Shown: positions 1-8,709, counted from the stretch's first letter. The stretch is DNA of 64,000 nt from Croceimicrobium sp965228705 (GCF_965228705.1 NZ_OZ245832.1:2170001-2234000), one strand, 5' to 3'. Notes: a model not told the origin generated them from the letters alone. Program-made: numbers and translations.

Positions 1-408
1 CGCTGGACGCCGGCTATTGAGGAGGCCTTTCAGCGTAATCCATTTAAAGCAGACATTCTCTTTACCGGCCGTTTGGCGGATGCAGAATTAGCGGATGTAC
101 TCGCTGCAGCCGAAGCACTATGTTTGGTTTCACATTTCGAAGGTTTTGGCATCCCTATCATCGAAGCATTTGCCTGCGAAACCCCGGTAATTTGCGCTAA
201 TAATACAGCTATGCCTGAGATCGCAGGTGAAGCTGCCCTCTTAGTTGATAGTCGGAATAGCCAATCGATCGCCAAAGCGATGCAGCAAATGGAAAATTCG
301 GAAGTACAAGCTGATCTCATCCAAAAAGGTAAAGTGCAATTGCAAAAATTCTCCTGGCAAAAAGCCGCCGATGCCATGTGGGATAGCATCCAAAAATGCT
401 TAAGCTAA
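1..408 (+). CDS. Glycosyltransferase family 4 (GT-B), C-terminal part; 5' end lies outside the window
   Basis: The reading frame is open from the first base, so only the last 135 residues are visible. They form the second Rossmann half of a GT-B glycosyltransferase: the donor-site E-x7-E signature is seen in EGFGIPIIEAFACE, followed by TPVICANNTAMPEIAGEAAL, which in family 4 enzymes contacts the nucleotide-sugar. Such enzymes transfer a sugar from an NDP- or UDP-sugar to a lipid or glycan at the cytoplasmic face of the membrane; the acceptor cannot be told from this fragment. The stop codon is 1 nt before the rnhB start, so the two are probably co-transcribed. The internal ATG at 73 lies inside the fold and is not taken as the start. 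Confidence 0.85.
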   Translation, partial: RWTPAIEEAFQRNPFKADILFTGRLADAELADVLAAAEALCLVSHFEGFGIPIIEAFACETPVICANNTAMPEIAGEAALLVDSRNSQSIAKAMQQMENSEVQADLIQKGKVQLQKFSWQKAADAMWDSIQKCLS

Positions 409-409
409 G

Positions 410-1018
410 ATGGCTCGTCTTAAAAACTTTAAAGAAAAAGGCCGCCTGGAAGCCGGTTGTGATGAGGCGGGTCGTGGTTGCTTAGCAGGACCGGTTTATG
501 CAGCAGCGGTAATCTTAAAGCCGGGCTTCCGCCATAAACTGCTAGACGACTCTAAGAAACTCACGGAAAAGCAAAGGGACGAACTACGAGTTTATATTGA
601 GGAAAAAGCCCTGGCCTGGGCCGTAGCCTCGGTATCGGCAGCAGAGATTGATGAAATAAACATCCTCCAGGCCTCATTCTTAGCTATGCACCGGGCCTTG
701 GATCAATTAAAAACTCGGCCCGAATTCTTACTTATCGATGGCAACCGCTTTGTACCCTATCAAGACCTGGAGCACAGTTGCGAGATTAAAGGTGATGGAC
801 GATTTAAGTCGATAGCCGCCGCTTCTATCCTCGCCAAAACCCATCGAGACGAAGCCATGCTTAAACTTGCGGAAGACTACCCCCAATACCAATGGGAACG
901 AAATAAGGGCTATCCCACCCAAGCCCATCGCCAAGCAATTAAGGAGCACGGAGCCTCACCCTGGCACCGACAAAGCTTTACCCTACTTCCTCCCCAGTTA
1001 AAATTAGACCTCGACTAG
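410..1018 (+). CDS. rnhB: Ribonuclease HII
   Basis: This 202-residue protein has the usual length for RNase HII, which nicks RNA in RNA/DNA hybrids and removes single ribonucleotides misincorporated in DNA, in the cytoplasm with Mg or Mn. The signature CDEAGRGCLAGPVYAAAV gives catalytic D18 and E19. DSKKLTEKQR follows near residue 47, LLIDGNRF supplies D110, and SIAAASILAKTHRDE supplies the fourth acid (D147). The ATG at 410 is 1 nt past the preceding stop, which suggests an operon with the glycosyltransferase. The fold is complete with no truncation, and the identification is firm. Confidence 0.97.
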   Translation: MARLKNFKEKGRLEAGCDEAGRGCLAGPVYAAAVILKPGFRHKLLDDSKKLTEKQRDELRVYIEEKALAWAVASVSAAEIDEINILQASFLAMHRALDQLKTRPEFLLIDGNRFVPYQDLEHSCEIKGDGRFKSIAAASILAKTHRDEAMLKLAEDYPQYQWERNKGYPTQAHRQAIKEHGASPWHRQSFTLLPPQLKLDLD

Positions 1019-1026
1019 TTTTCTAG

Positions 1027-1034
1027 TACTTTTG
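1027..1034 (+). promoter_or_regulatory. Bacteroidota -7 promoter element TACTTTTG
   Basis: The octamer matches TAnnTTTG exactly and lies 18 nt before the ATG at 1053. No convincing TTG (-33) was found at the usual distance. It also shows that the in-frame TTG at 1032 lies within the promoter and cannot be the start codon. Confidence 0.5.
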
Positions 1035-1052
1035 TACAAACTCAAGGGGTTC

Positions 1053-3671
1053 ATGTCGTTGAAACATTCTTACTTTTTAGCACTCACATTACTTCTTCTA
1101 GGGGCTTGTCGCGAAAGTCCCAAAAGCGAAACTCAAATTCAGGAGGTCCTGCCCTTAAACACGGTTTGGCTGGCAGAAATCAATGATTGGGAAGAAGTTA
1201 TCGCTAAAAAGTCGAACTCAAGAGTTTTGGATTTACTCAGCCAGTTCGAAAGCCTTAAAAACTTTAATTCCCACTGGCATAATGCAGCAGAGCTCAGCAA
1301 TCGAGACAGTCTGCAGGACTTAATGAGCAGCAGTCATGTGTATTTAGCCGAAATCCTTTCTGGAGCCGATCGTTACAATTGGTTATTGATTCTCCTTAAT
1401 GACGAGGCATCCGCCGAAAGGCTTTTCCAAAACTTCCAAAAAGCGGATGGATTGCAAAGTCTGGAATATTCGGGCGAAAAAATCTATCAGCTCAAGCTGA
1501 ATGAGAAACAAGATCTGTTTCTCCATCACAGTAATGATCTCTACTTAATCAGTGGCGACCGTATCGCTCTGGAAGCGGCCATCCGTCAAAAAAACAGCCC
1601 TACCCAGGTAGCCGAAAATGATCGACTACGCCAAATTCGGGAAAGCCGAAATCCCCGCTCTCCATTAAATGTTTATCTCAACCTAAAAAGTTGGCCAGAT
1701 TATCTAGGCACCATAGGAAAGCTTAAAGCGCAATTTCTTGCCGATATGGGAGACTGGCTTTTACTGGACCTGGATGCTGAAAAGCATGATCTCATCGCCA
1801 CCGGCTTACTCAACCACCCTGAAACCGAAGCCTATTTCCCACAAGCGCTGGCTTCCCTGCGCAGTGATCAAATCCAGGCGCAAAAATTAATCCCTGTTAA
1901 CCTGGCTCGCTGGGTACACATGAGCATTGGCAATATTGGTCAATATCAAAGAGCCTTTGAAGCTCAATTGGAAAAAGCTGGAAGCTTAAAGGATCATCAG
2001 GAGATTATTGCCAAACTACCGGCTAATGTGAGCAGTCAACTCGCCGGAATTATCGACTCCGAGATGGGCACCTTCCAAGCGGGTCGTGCCCAAAACCAAG
2101 CCTATGAATTCGCCTACTTCAATTTTCGCGATGCCGAATTAGCAGAAAAAACCCTGGAAACGCTCTCCGATAGTAATTTCATAGAAGGCTATCGTGGACA
2201 TGTGATTCGTAAACTCAGCCCCATGAATTTGCTTCCTCGCTTGTACGGCTCTGTATTTGAAGCTTTTCACCAACCCTATTACCTCATTCATAAAGACTAT
2301 GTTCTGCTGGGAAATCAATTAGCAGCTTTGAAAGTGGTATTGAACGACATCCTCGATTCCAAAACCTTGGATCGCAGTGATTCTTACCTAAATCTTAGCA
2401 ATCAATTGCCCGGAAAAGCACAGGTGCAAGTAGTATACGGCATCCCCGAATGGCTCCCCAATCAAAAAGAAGTTTTAAATAAGGACTTGAGTGAAGAACT
2501 GGAAAGCCTGCAAGACAGCCTCCAAAATCTACGTTGGGCAATTGTTCAATTAAAGGCAGATAAGGACCGTAGTTTTGTTTCGGCTATGATTCGTGAAGAG
2601 CAAGCCATTCAAGAGAAAATAGTTCGGCAGTGGTCTGTCCAACTCGAAGGACAACCCAGTGGTGCCCCGCAATTCTTACGGAACCATAATAACCAAAAGC
2701 TGGACATTGCTATTCAGGATGAAGACCATCGCCTTTACCTCATTTCACGCAAAGGAGAAGTGTATTGGACCAAGGATCTGGACGGGCCTATAATAGGAGA
2801 CATCCGGCAGATTGATATTTACCGTAACAATAAGCTGCAAATGGTATTTAATACCACTAATCAATTGTGGGTAGTAGATCGATTGGGTCGCAATGTTGAA
2901 GGTTTCCCGGTAAAACTGAAGGCTGAATCCACCGCTCCAGTGGGGGTATTTAATTACGATCAGGCGCGAAATTACCGTTTGGTAGTACCCTGCGGACCGA
3001 TGCTTTACAATTACGATGTAGAAGGCAAAGCCGTAAAAGGCTGGCAGTTTAAAAAGGCTGCTTCTGATATTGTTAGTGAACCTCAGTTCTTCAGTGTAGC
3101 TGGTAAGGATATTATTGTTTGCCTTACGGCGGATGGTAAACTCTACCAATTAAACCGACGCGGTGAAGAACGCTTTAAGGTGGAGGAAAAAATTGAAGAA
3201 CTCAAAACCAGCTTCTACCTAAAGGCGGGGGAAAGCTTAAAGAAGTCGGAATTAATTGCGGGCTCCAATTCGGGTAAGATGTATGTGATTAATCCTGAAG
3301 GAAAGGTGGATGCCTTGTATCTGGATCGCAGTCATCCTGCCAGTCACCTGATTTACTTCGAAGGTCGTTATATTTTTAGTGATGGCGCTCAGCTCTTCGT
3401 TAAGGATGACCGTATGCCCTTTGAAGCCAGCCTGGAAGACGACATCAGCGTAAAGCCCAAGGCGATGATTTTGAACAATCGCTTCTATACCGCAGCTTTC
3501 TCAGCCGGAGCTGAAGAAATTCGACTCTTTAATGAAGAAGGTAATTTAGTAGATGGCTTCCCGGTATTTGCCCAAGGGCCCTTCGATATGGGATCATTAA
3601 ACCGCGATAAAAGCCTCAATATCGTTACCTATAGTAATGATGGCACTTTAATTTGTTATCGCCTCCGCTAA
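1053..3671 (+). CDS. Large exported lipoprotein with beta-propeller-like C-terminal half (function unknown)
   Basis: The ATG at 1053 gives 872 residues with an N-terminal lipoprotein signal ending in the lipobox LLGAC (Cys19), so the protein is probably anchored in a membrane facing the periplasm or surface. The first roughly 500 residues look like a DUF3352-type alpha/beta region. The last roughly 300 are rich in short beta strands with recurring G-x-V-[DE]-G-F-P-V motifs (RNVEGFPV near residue 617, NLVDGFPV near 832), typical of propeller blades in Bacteroidota surface proteins. It follows rnhB by 34 nt but has its own -7 element. No enzymatic motif was recognised. A role in binding or envelope assembly is only a guess. 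Confidence 0.8.
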   Translation: MSLKHSYFLALTLLLLGACRESPKSETQIQEVLPLNTVWLAEINDWEEVIAKKSNSRVLDLLSQFESLKNFNSHWHNAAELSNRDSLQDLMSSSHVYLAEILSGADRYNWLLILLNDEASAERLFQNFQKADGLQSLEYSGEKIYQLKLNEKQDLFLHHSNDLYLISGDRIALEAAIRQKNSPTQVAENDRLRQIRESRNPRSPLNVYLNLKSWPDYLGTIGKLKAQFLADMGDWLLLDLDAEKHDLIATGLLNHPETEAYFPQALASLRSDQIQAQKLIPVNLARWVHMSIGNIGQYQRAFEAQLEKAGSLKDHQEIIAKLPANVSSQLAGIIDSEMGTFQAGRAQNQAYEFAYFNFRDAELAEKTLETLSDSNFIEGYRGHVIRKLSPMNLLPRLYGSVFEAFHQPYYLIHKDYVLLGNQLAALKVVLNDILDSKTLDRSDSYLNLSNQLPGKAQVQVVYGIPEWLPNQKEVLNKDLSEELESLQDSLQNLRWAIVQLKADKDRSFVSAMIREEQAIQEKIVRQWSVQLEGQPSGAPQFLRNHNNQKLDIAIQDEDHRLYLISRKGEVYWTKDLDGPIIGDIRQIDIYRNNKLQMVFNTTNQLWVVDRLGRNVEGFPVKLKAESTAPVGVFNYDQARNYRLVVPCGPMLYNYDVEGKAVKGWQFKKAASDIVSEPQFFSVAGKDIIVCLTADGKLYQLNRRGEERFKVEEKIEELKTSFYLKAGESLKKSELIAGSNSGKMYVINPEGKVDALYLDRSHPASHLIYFEGRYIFSDGAQLFVKDDRMPFEASLEDDISVKPKAMILNNRFYTAAFSAGAEEIRLFNEEGNLVDGFPVFAQGPFDMGSLNRDKSLNIVTYSNDGTLICYRLR

Positions 3672-3684
3672 ACCTAAACTAGGT

Positions 3685-3698
3685 CGAATTTGCAATTC
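3685..3698. repeat. Short palindrome (GAATT-TGC-AATTC core), copy next to the DUF3784 stop codon
   Basis: The core GAATT, TGC, AATTC is shared with the longer palindrome at 4536-4560. Read on the minus strand, it begins about 3 nt after the DUF3784 stop codon. Only the 5-bp core is symmetric here; the next base pair is mismatched. Confidence 0.45.
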
Positions 3699-3701
3699 AA
3701 G

Positions 3702-4439
3702 CTAGCGTACAGCGGCTAGTTGCTCAAATTCCTTTTCTGCCGATCGTTCTTCCGGCACAAAATAAATTTCCTGGCCATTCTTTAATTGAATGTACAATAA
3801 GGGAGACTCCTTAGACTGAACTAACAGCTTCACTTTATCGCCGGACTTGGTACGGAAATAGCCCTTAAAAACCGGATCCATAGCAAAGCCATTCATGCGA
3901 TGGCTTATTGCTGGCAATTCATCTACTAAGCGAAAGCTTTCAATATCTTCTAATTTAAATTCCTCCCCGTACATCCCCGAGATATGCACCTCTTGATCCT
4001 GAATCACAAAATCTACATTCTGATCGCCGTAAATAAGTAAGGTGCTTACCCCAATAATGCAGACTAAGAGAGCCGCAATTGCCCAAAAGGAATAACGCGG
4101 TGGATTATGATCAAAGCGTCTGGCTCGAATGATAAAAACCAAATAAGCCAACATGGGAAAGAGTCCTAAGAACCACCCCGCCACATTCTGTCCCCATTGG
4201 TAATACAAGAGTACCCCAATGATCCCAAAGCTCAGGCCCAGAAAAACGTGAAAGCTTTTAAACTGCTTTAAAAAAGCCTTAAGGTTAAATTTAGCACGCT
4301 CTTCTTCGGTCATGGTATTATAACCCGAAAGCAAATAGCGGGCATTTTTAGCGTTCACCGCGAAAGCCATAACCAGAAACAAAAGGCTCATGCCAATAAT
4401 CAGATATAACATGACATTTGATTTAAAAAGCAAACGCAT
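3702..4439 (-). CDS. DUF3784-type membrane protein with C-terminal PH-like domain
   Basis: The 245-residue product begins with a hydrophobic helix (about residues 10-28) followed by KNARYLLSGYNTMTEEER, the recognisable DUF3784 segment. Three further membrane helices lie at about 64-81, 87-105 and 117-136. The soluble C-terminus (about 140-245) resembles a bacterial PH-like fold, with SFRLVDELPAISHRMNG. Four membrane passes and a cytoplasmic PH-like tail are therefore expected. Its function is unknown. It is separated from the upstream DUF2809 gene by 123 nt containing palindromes, so it may be transcribed on its own. The M10 codon is an alternative start. Confidence 0.7.
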   Translation of the reverse strand: MRLLFKSNVMLYLIIGMSLLFLVMAFAVNAKNARYLLSGYNTMTEEERAKFNLKAFLKQFKSFHVFLGLSFGIIGVLLYYQWGQNVAGWFLGLFPMLAYLVFIIRARRFDHNPPRYSFWAIAALLVCIIGVSTLLIYGDQNVDFVIQDQEVHISGMYGEEFKLEDIESFRLVDELPAISHRMNGFAMDPVFKGYFRTKSGDKVKLLVQSKESPLLYIQLKNGQEIYFVPEERSAEKEFEQLAAVR

Positions 4440-4482
4440 TTTAGTTAAAAATCGGATATCTGACTAGGAAAAAATTGCGGAG

Positions 4483-4505
4483 AAGCTGAATTACAAATTC
4501 AGCTT
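4483..4505. repeat. Perfect 10-bp-arm palindrome upstream of the DUF3784 gene
   Basis: Arms AAGCTGAATT and AATTCAGCTT surround a 3-nt ACA loop. It lies 44 nt upstream of the DUF3784 start and has the same AATT-n3-AATT architecture as the palindrome at 4536-4560, but different outer bases. Confidence 0.6.
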
Positions 4506-4514
4506 AGAATCTCT

Positions 4515-4528
4515 GGCTTGAATTTGCC
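4515..4528. repeat. Half-copy of the CTTGAATTTGC palindrome
   Basis: GGCTTGAATTTGCC repeats the left arm and loop of the palindrome at 4536-4560 and then diverges, so only a weak GGC/GCC stem remains. It looks like a decayed copy. Confidence 0.4.
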
Positions 4529-4535
4529 ATTTACC

Positions 4536-4560
4536 TCGCTTGAATTTGCAATTCAAGCGA
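4536..4560. repeat. Perfect 11-bp-arm palindrome directly after the DUF2809 stop codon
   Basis: Arms TCGCTTGAATT and AATTCAAGCGA flank a TGC loop. On the minus strand it starts 2 nt after the DUF2809 stop. It is not followed by a T-run, so it is not a textbook intrinsic terminator. Confidence 0.65.
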
Positions 4561-4562
4561 AG

Positions 4563-4949
4563 TCAAATCGCCTGCTCATCTTTCAAGACCAGCTTATGAT
4601 CCAGGAATTGCGCCACAAACACCCCGAAGCTATAGGCCAAAATATCCGACCACAGGAAACCTTGCCCCAAGATTAGGTGACCGACGGTAGTGGATCGCAG
4701 GGCCCTAAGCCATTCCCACGGAATCATTTGCTGAAACTCTATAGCAAAGCAAAAGAAAAGGGCAACCAGGGCCGCGGGCCTAACACTCAAATTGGGAAAT
4801 AGGAAGCGAAAGCCAAAGTAGATAAATACGGCATAGAGCGCATCACCTACATAGGCGTGCCCCCATTCTACCCATTTATAACTACGGGAAGCAAGTCCTA
4901 AGCCTATGCTCGCTAAGCTCAGGATGAAATACTTAAATCTAAGGTTCAT
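4563..4949 (-). CDS. DUF2809 family integral membrane protein
   Basis: This 128-residue protein has four predicted membrane helices and matches the DUF2809 pattern by eye: an N-terminal RFKYFILSLASIGLGLASR, the WGHAYVGDALYAVFIYFGF segment, a FAIEFQQMIPW motif, and a C-terminal WSDILAYSFGVFVAQFLD. Family members are small inner-membrane proteins of unknown function. The upstream YdeI-like gene ends 30 nt away on the same strand, so the two may share a transcript. Length and motif order fit the family, with nothing truncated. Confidence 0.8.
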   Translation of the reverse strand: MNLRFKYFILSLASIGLGLASRSYKWVEWGHAYVGDALYAVFIYFGFRFLFPNLSVRPAALVALFFCFAIEFQQMIPWEWLRALRSTTVGHLILGQGFLWSDILAYSFGVFVAQFLDHKLVLKDEQAI

Positions 4950-4979
4950 AGAGGATAAAAAAGTCTGCAGTTTTAAGGT

Positions 4980-5603
4980 TTAACGATCATGAATGCCTTT
5001 ACCGATCAATATGTGATCTTTCCATTTTTCGATACGTGCCCAACGCGTTTTACTTTGTTTGGCACCGTTAAACTGAATTAAATAAGCCCTTTTCCTCCCC
5101 GGGCTCAGCGACTCAAACGCCGCTTCAAATCCTGCATCCTCCCGAAATGCCTGCTGCAATTCTTCAGGATAGTCTATCGGCTTAGGAGTGCTAGCGGGTA
5201 TTTTCACACCTGCTTCCTCCACCGCAATAGCCTGTTGAATAAAATCAAGAATAGCTTCTTCATGCTCAAGCACAGAATCGCCTTCCTCGAACTTAAAAAG
5301 CTTGGGTACCCGACTGTTAGGTCCGGCAAACACCAATAAATTTTTTGGATCTTTAAGCAAGGCCCCCTTAAAAAAGTTAAGGGAACAATAATCCTTGAAT
5401 GCACTTAGAATCAAGATATTCTTCCCCTTATGGGTATAAGTGGGCATGCTCCATTTGCGCTCTTCCACCAATGGACTGCTCAACAGAATACTGCGCAATT
5501 GCTGCAGTGGTTCTGCCCAGCGGTGCACTTTGCAATCGGGACTTTGGTATAAGTCACAACGACCGCATCCATCTGTAAAATAACTATCTACTTCCGGGTT
5601 CAT
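4980..5603 (-). CDS. YdeI/OmpD-associated (DUF1801-type) family protein
   Basis: The ATG at 5603 gives 207 residues; the in-frame TTG four codons upstream is less likely. Residues of about 18-120 form the DUF1801 fold (WSMPTYTHKGKNILILSAFKDYCSLNFFKGALLKD). The C-terminal segment (about 145-205) has the bacteriocin-protection YdeI/OmdA pattern, with SPGRKRAYLIQFNGAKQSKT and GKGIHDR. An N-terminal Cys cluster (CGRC, then PDCKVHRW) is seen. These proteins are soluble; YdeI was linked to stress and polymyxin resistance in Salmonella, but the biochemical role is unknown. It lies between the glucosaminidase and DUF2809 genes on the same strand. Confidence 0.8.
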   Translation of the reverse strand: MNPEVDSYFTDGCGRCDLYQSPDCKVHRWAEPLQQLRSILLSSPLVEERKWSMPTYTHKGKNILILSAFKDYCSLNFFKGALLKDPKNLLVFAGPNSRVPKLFKFEEGDSVLEHEEAILDFIQQAIAVEEAGVKIPASTPKPIDYPEELQQAFREDAGFEAAFESLSPGRKRAYLIQFNGAKQSKTRWARIEKWKDHILIGKGIHDR

Positions 5604-5717
5604 GGAAAGCTGCAAAATTCAAGACATCGGAAGCCCGAAATTGCAATATTTTATTGAACCTGATCAACTGAAAAGGAATAAATTAAAGTAAACTGTGCTT
5701 AAATTTATCCTTGGTCT

Positions 5718-6602
5718 TTAGCGCAGTTCTAAGCGTGTCCCCGGCTTTGGGGTCTCACCCACTGGGATATTATTACGCTGATAAATTTTCTCGAGGCGCA
5801 CCGCAAAACGCTGAGAGATCTCATAAAGGTCATCTCCCTTCACAAAGGTATAGTAACGATTTTCGCGAGCAGCCCGACGGCGTTTTGGCTGCAGATATAT
5901 AATTTGCCCGGGCTCTATTTTGGCATCATAACGTAGCTCATTGTATTCGAGCAAATCTTCGGTGCGCTTATTAAAGTATTCTGCCAAACTTTCAAAGGTG
6001 TCGCCTTTTCGAGCTATTACAAAATCAACCTTATTAGCCGACTCTTGCACCAATAAATCAGCGGGATCCGGCACCTCTTTTGGAGGATTGGTTTTTAAGG
6101 CTGCCCGTACATCGTACTTGTGCAATTTGTGGCGCTCAATCAAATCAATCAACAAGTCTGCATACTTCGGGTTGGTCGCGTAACCCGCCTTCTTCAAACC
6201 TTTGGCCCAAGACTTATAATCATGCGACTTTAATTCAAAGAGCTTGGCATAACGACTGCGTTCCTTTAAAAACTTGGAATGATCGCGAAAGCTATCTTCT
6301 GCTTGATCGTATTTCCGAAAACACTCATCATCCTCATCATCGTCGTGATACACTTTTTCACCTTCCCAGTCCAGGTGGCATTTAATTCCAAAGTGATTAT
6401 TTGCCTCCTTTGCCAGCTTACTTTGGCCGCTTCCCGATTCTAATATTCCCTGTGCCAGAGTGATACTTGCAGGAATGCCGAATTCCAGCATTTCTGATTG
6501 CGCCACCTCATGCCAGTCGGCAATATATTGTTCTGTAACGCTCTGAGCAGCAAGGCTCAGAGTCCATAATCCAAAAACGAGTGTAAGGAACTTCTTAGTC
6601 AT
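5718..6602 (-). CDS. Exported glucosaminidase (GH73) with two LysM domains
   Basis: The ATG at 6602 gives 294 residues starting with a signal peptide (MTKKFLTLVFGLWTLSLAAQ). The start overlaps the upstream gene by 8 nt, so the TTG further upstream was not chosen. Residues of about 22-165 form a mannosyl-glycoprotein endo-beta-N-acetylglucosaminidase domain that cleaves the glycan strand of peptidoglycan; ITLAQGILESGSGQSKLA holds the likely catalytic Glu, and NNHFGIKCH is typical. Two LysM repeats follow at about 190-240 (RKGDTFESLAEYFNKR) and 246-294 (VKGDDLYEISQRFAVR), which bind GlcNAc polymers. It acts in the periplasm as an autolysin or remodelling enzyme. Confidence 0.92.
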   Translation of the reverse strand: MTKKFLTLVFGLWTLSLAAQSVTEQYIADWHEVAQSEMLEFGIPASITLAQGILESGSGQSKLAKEANNHFGIKCHLDWEGEKVYHDDDEDDECFRKYDQAEDSFRDHSKFLKERSRYAKLFELKSHDYKSWAKGLKKAGYATNPKYADLLIDLIERHKLHKYDVRAALKTNPPKEVPDPADLLVQESANKVDFVIARKGDTFESLAEYFNKRTEDLLEYNELRYDAKIEPGQIIYLQPKRRRAARENRYYTFVKGDDLYEISQRFAVRLEKIYQRNNIPVGETPKPGTRLELR

Positions 6603-7548
6603 AGGCAATCAATTCTTCGGACTTCTTAGCCAATCGCCGGTTCATTCCGGCAATGCCTTGCAGTCCTCCGCTATGCAAAACTAAAACCCGACTACCGGCT
6701 TTAAAATGCCCTGCCTCAATATCTTTCAACAATCCAAACAACAATTTAGAGGTATAAACCGGATCTAGCTTAAGCTGATATTTTTGATAGGTCTTATTCA
6801 TGAACTGCACCAAGTCCCGATTTATTTTAGCAAAACCTCCAAAATGATAATCGGTGACCAAGTCTAATTTGCGGATGAGTAAATCTCTTGGAATCGGCGG
6901 CAAGCCATATTCACTTTGGTATTCCTGCAAATATTGCGCTATGGCAGGCTTCAAAAAAGATCCCCCTTTAAGGGCTGCATAAACACGAATTTTATGTGCT
7001 TTTGGATGGGCCAGTAAACCCGCTGCCGTGGTTCCAGTTCCAGCTGCCAGAGCTATGCAATCATAGGCACCTTCCAACTCATCCATAATCTCCGAACAAC
7101 CTTTTAAGGCCGGAGCTCCTTTTCCTCCCTCTGGTAAAATATATAAACCGGGACGTAGTTCCCGCAAGGCCTCCAAAAAATCTGGATTCTCCTTTAAACT
7201 GTAGTCCTTGCGTGAAATCGCTTCCCATTCCATGCCTTGAGCGGTACAGTAATCCAGCGTAGGGCTATCTCCCGCCTCTTCACCTCTTACCATGGCATAG
7301 GTCGGTATATCCGCCAATTTTCCCAGGGCCGCTAATGCCGCCAAGTGATTACTAAAAGCCCCGCCAAAACTTAGGATTTGCCGATAATCTCCCTGATAGA
7401 ATTTTTCCAGATGGTATTTCAGCTTACGCCATTTATTCCCACTAATCTCCGGATGAATCTGATCATCGTGCTTCAGGTATATGTCCACCCCATGATGATT
7501 TAACAAAAACTCCTCCTTGCTATTCAGGGTGTTTATCGAAAGCTCCAT
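6595..7548 (-). CDS. PLP-dependent 1-aminocyclopropane-1-carboxylate deaminase / D-cysteine desulfhydrase family protein
   Basis: This is a 317-residue fold-type II PLP enzyme. GNKWRKLKY places the Schiff-base lysine at K39, SFGGAFSNHLAALAA is the substrate/PLP-phosphate segment, and AAGTGTTAAGLL is the glycine-rich phosphate loop. Family members either open the ACC ring to 2-oxobutyrate and ammonia or release sulfide from D-cysteine; sequence alone does not separate these, and in non-plant-associated Bacteroidota desulfhydrase activity is the more common expectation. The start ATG at 7548 overlaps the AraC gene stop by 1 nt (TGATG), and the 3' end overlaps the glucosaminidase gene by 8 nt, so the three genes are translationally coupled. 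Confidence 0.85.
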   Translation of the reverse strand: MELSINTLNSKEEFLLNHHGVDIYLKHDDQIHPEISGNKWRKLKYHLEKFYQGDYRQILSFGGAFSNHLAALAALGKLADIPTYAMVRGEEAGDSPTLDYCTAQGMEWEAISRKDYSLKENPDFLEALRELRPGLYILPEGGKGAPALKGCSEIMDELEGAYDCIALAAGTGTTAAGLLAHPKAHKIRVYAALKGGSFLKPAIAQYLQEYQSEYGLPPIPRDLLIRKLDLVTDYHFGGFAKINRDLVQFMNKTYQKYQLKLDPVYTSKLLFGLLKDIEAGHFKAGSRVLVLHSGGLQGIAGMNRRLAKKSEELIAYD

Positions 7549-8552
7549 CAAAGGCCTACACTCATTACTTGCTTGGGACTCACATTAAAGCGTTTACGAA
7601 AATTGCTGGAAAAAGTTTGACTACTACTGTAGCCCACTTCCAAACAAACTTCCCTTACACTTAAGGCCTGCTCATTATTGGTAAGCAAGTCATAAGCCCG
7701 TTGCAAACGCATATCCCGAAGGTAATCACTAAAACTTGATTGCAGGTCTTCCTTAAAACGCCTCTGCAACCAGCGAGAACTCACCCCAAACTGTTCCGCC
7801 ACTCGAGTTAGGCTTATTGGCTTATGCAGATTTTCACGCATATAAGCCAGTACTTCGAATAATGCCGAAGAAGTGCGATATTCCCTTTCTTGCTCCCCCA
7901 AAAGACCGCTTGCAGGTCTTTCCAAAAACAACATCGTTTTATTTAAGATTCTCAGCACTAGGCTCTCCGCTAGAAAGAGGTTATTTACATCTTGATCTAG
8001 GGGAATAATATTGAGTTTATCGAAATAAGCTCCCAGGTATTCATCCTCGGGACGAATGGCAATCATCGATTCCTCATTAAGGCGTTTTGCCACTCTTCCA
8101 CTATTTTCAAACTTTTGCAATATCCTTTGCAAGACCTGATCATTAAAGGAAATATTGAGGGTTTCATAGGGCTGCTCGCAATAAATACGTTGATAGCTGA
8201 TGTGATCATTTTGACGGTAAACCACTACTGATGGAGCGTCCACTCGCCTACCTTTATTCACATCACCTCCATGAAAAACAAAGGAACCCGAATACAAAAA
8301 GCCTACGGTGAACAAGGGTTCATCGAGCTTCATTTCAAGCTCCACCTCATCTTTTAAGATGGCGCGTGTTTTTTTGATGGTATAATGACCAATCCCCCGC
8401 ACGGAGCTAACGTCAATCCTTCCTAATCCCGGCTCCTCAAAGAAACCCCGATACTCGGAGAGAAAGAGATCGTTTGCTGATTCAAATCGCTCCTGATGCA
8501 AAGTGTTATCGCGCAGTACTTTAGAATACTCCGCCCATTGCAATCTCCTCAT
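7548..8552 (-). CDS. AraC family transcriptional regulator
   Basis: The 334-residue protein has an N-terminal ligand-sensing half without clear family features and a C-terminal AraC double helix-turn-helix at about 232-334. The second helix pair carries the typical VREVCLEVGYSSSQTFSSNFRKRF, followed by the NVSPKQ ending; the first HTH is seen as ISLTRVAEQFGVSSRWLQRRF. Such proteins activate or repress nearby operons on binding a small molecule. It is the first gene of an overlapping three-gene block with the PLP enzyme and the glucosaminidase, which are therefore its likely targets by position. A TAAATTTG promoter element lies 54 nt upstream. Confidence 0.92.
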   Translation of the reverse strand: MRRLQWAEYSKVLRDNTLHQERFESANDLFLSEYRGFFEEPGLGRIDVSSVRGIGHYTIKKTRAILKDEVELEMKLDEPLFTVGFLYSGSFVFHGGDVNKGRRVDAPSVVVYRQNDHISYQRIYCEQPYETLNISFNDQVLQRILQKFENSGRVAKRLNEESMIAIRPEDEYLGAYFDKLNIIPLDQDVNNLFLAESLVLRILNKTMLFLERPASGLLGEQEREYRTSSALFEVLAYMRENLHKPISLTRVAEQFGVSSRWLQRRFKEDLQSSFSDYLRDMRLQRAYDLLTNNEQALSVREVCLEVGYSSSQTFSSNFRKRFNVSPKQVMSVGL

Positions 8553-8606
8553 TTAAAAATCCTCATTAGGTGCATCTTTCCCCCTAGCATCCCCTTAGAG
8601 AACGAT

Positions 8607-8640
8607 CAAATTTAATTAAACCACTTGGGGAAGCCACAAA
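8607..8640 (-). promoter_or_regulatory. Bacteroidota-type promoter of the AraC regulator gene
   Basis: On the minus strand a TTTG (8640-8637) is followed after 22 nt by TAAATTTG (8614-8607), an exact TAnnTTTG match with a spacer at the long end of the usual range. The expected transcript begins about 45-50 nt upstream of the ATG. Confidence 0.5.
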
Positions 8641-8709
8641 AACAAGGCTGGGAATTAATATTTTTCTACAATTCCAAGCTCTGATTTAAAAAGGGCTTCA
8701 ACATTATCG

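Noticed and set aside
1032..1052. TTG at 1032 as start of the large lipoprotein
   Set aside because: The codon lies inside the TACTTTTG promoter element; the ATG at 1053 gives a proper lipoprotein signal.
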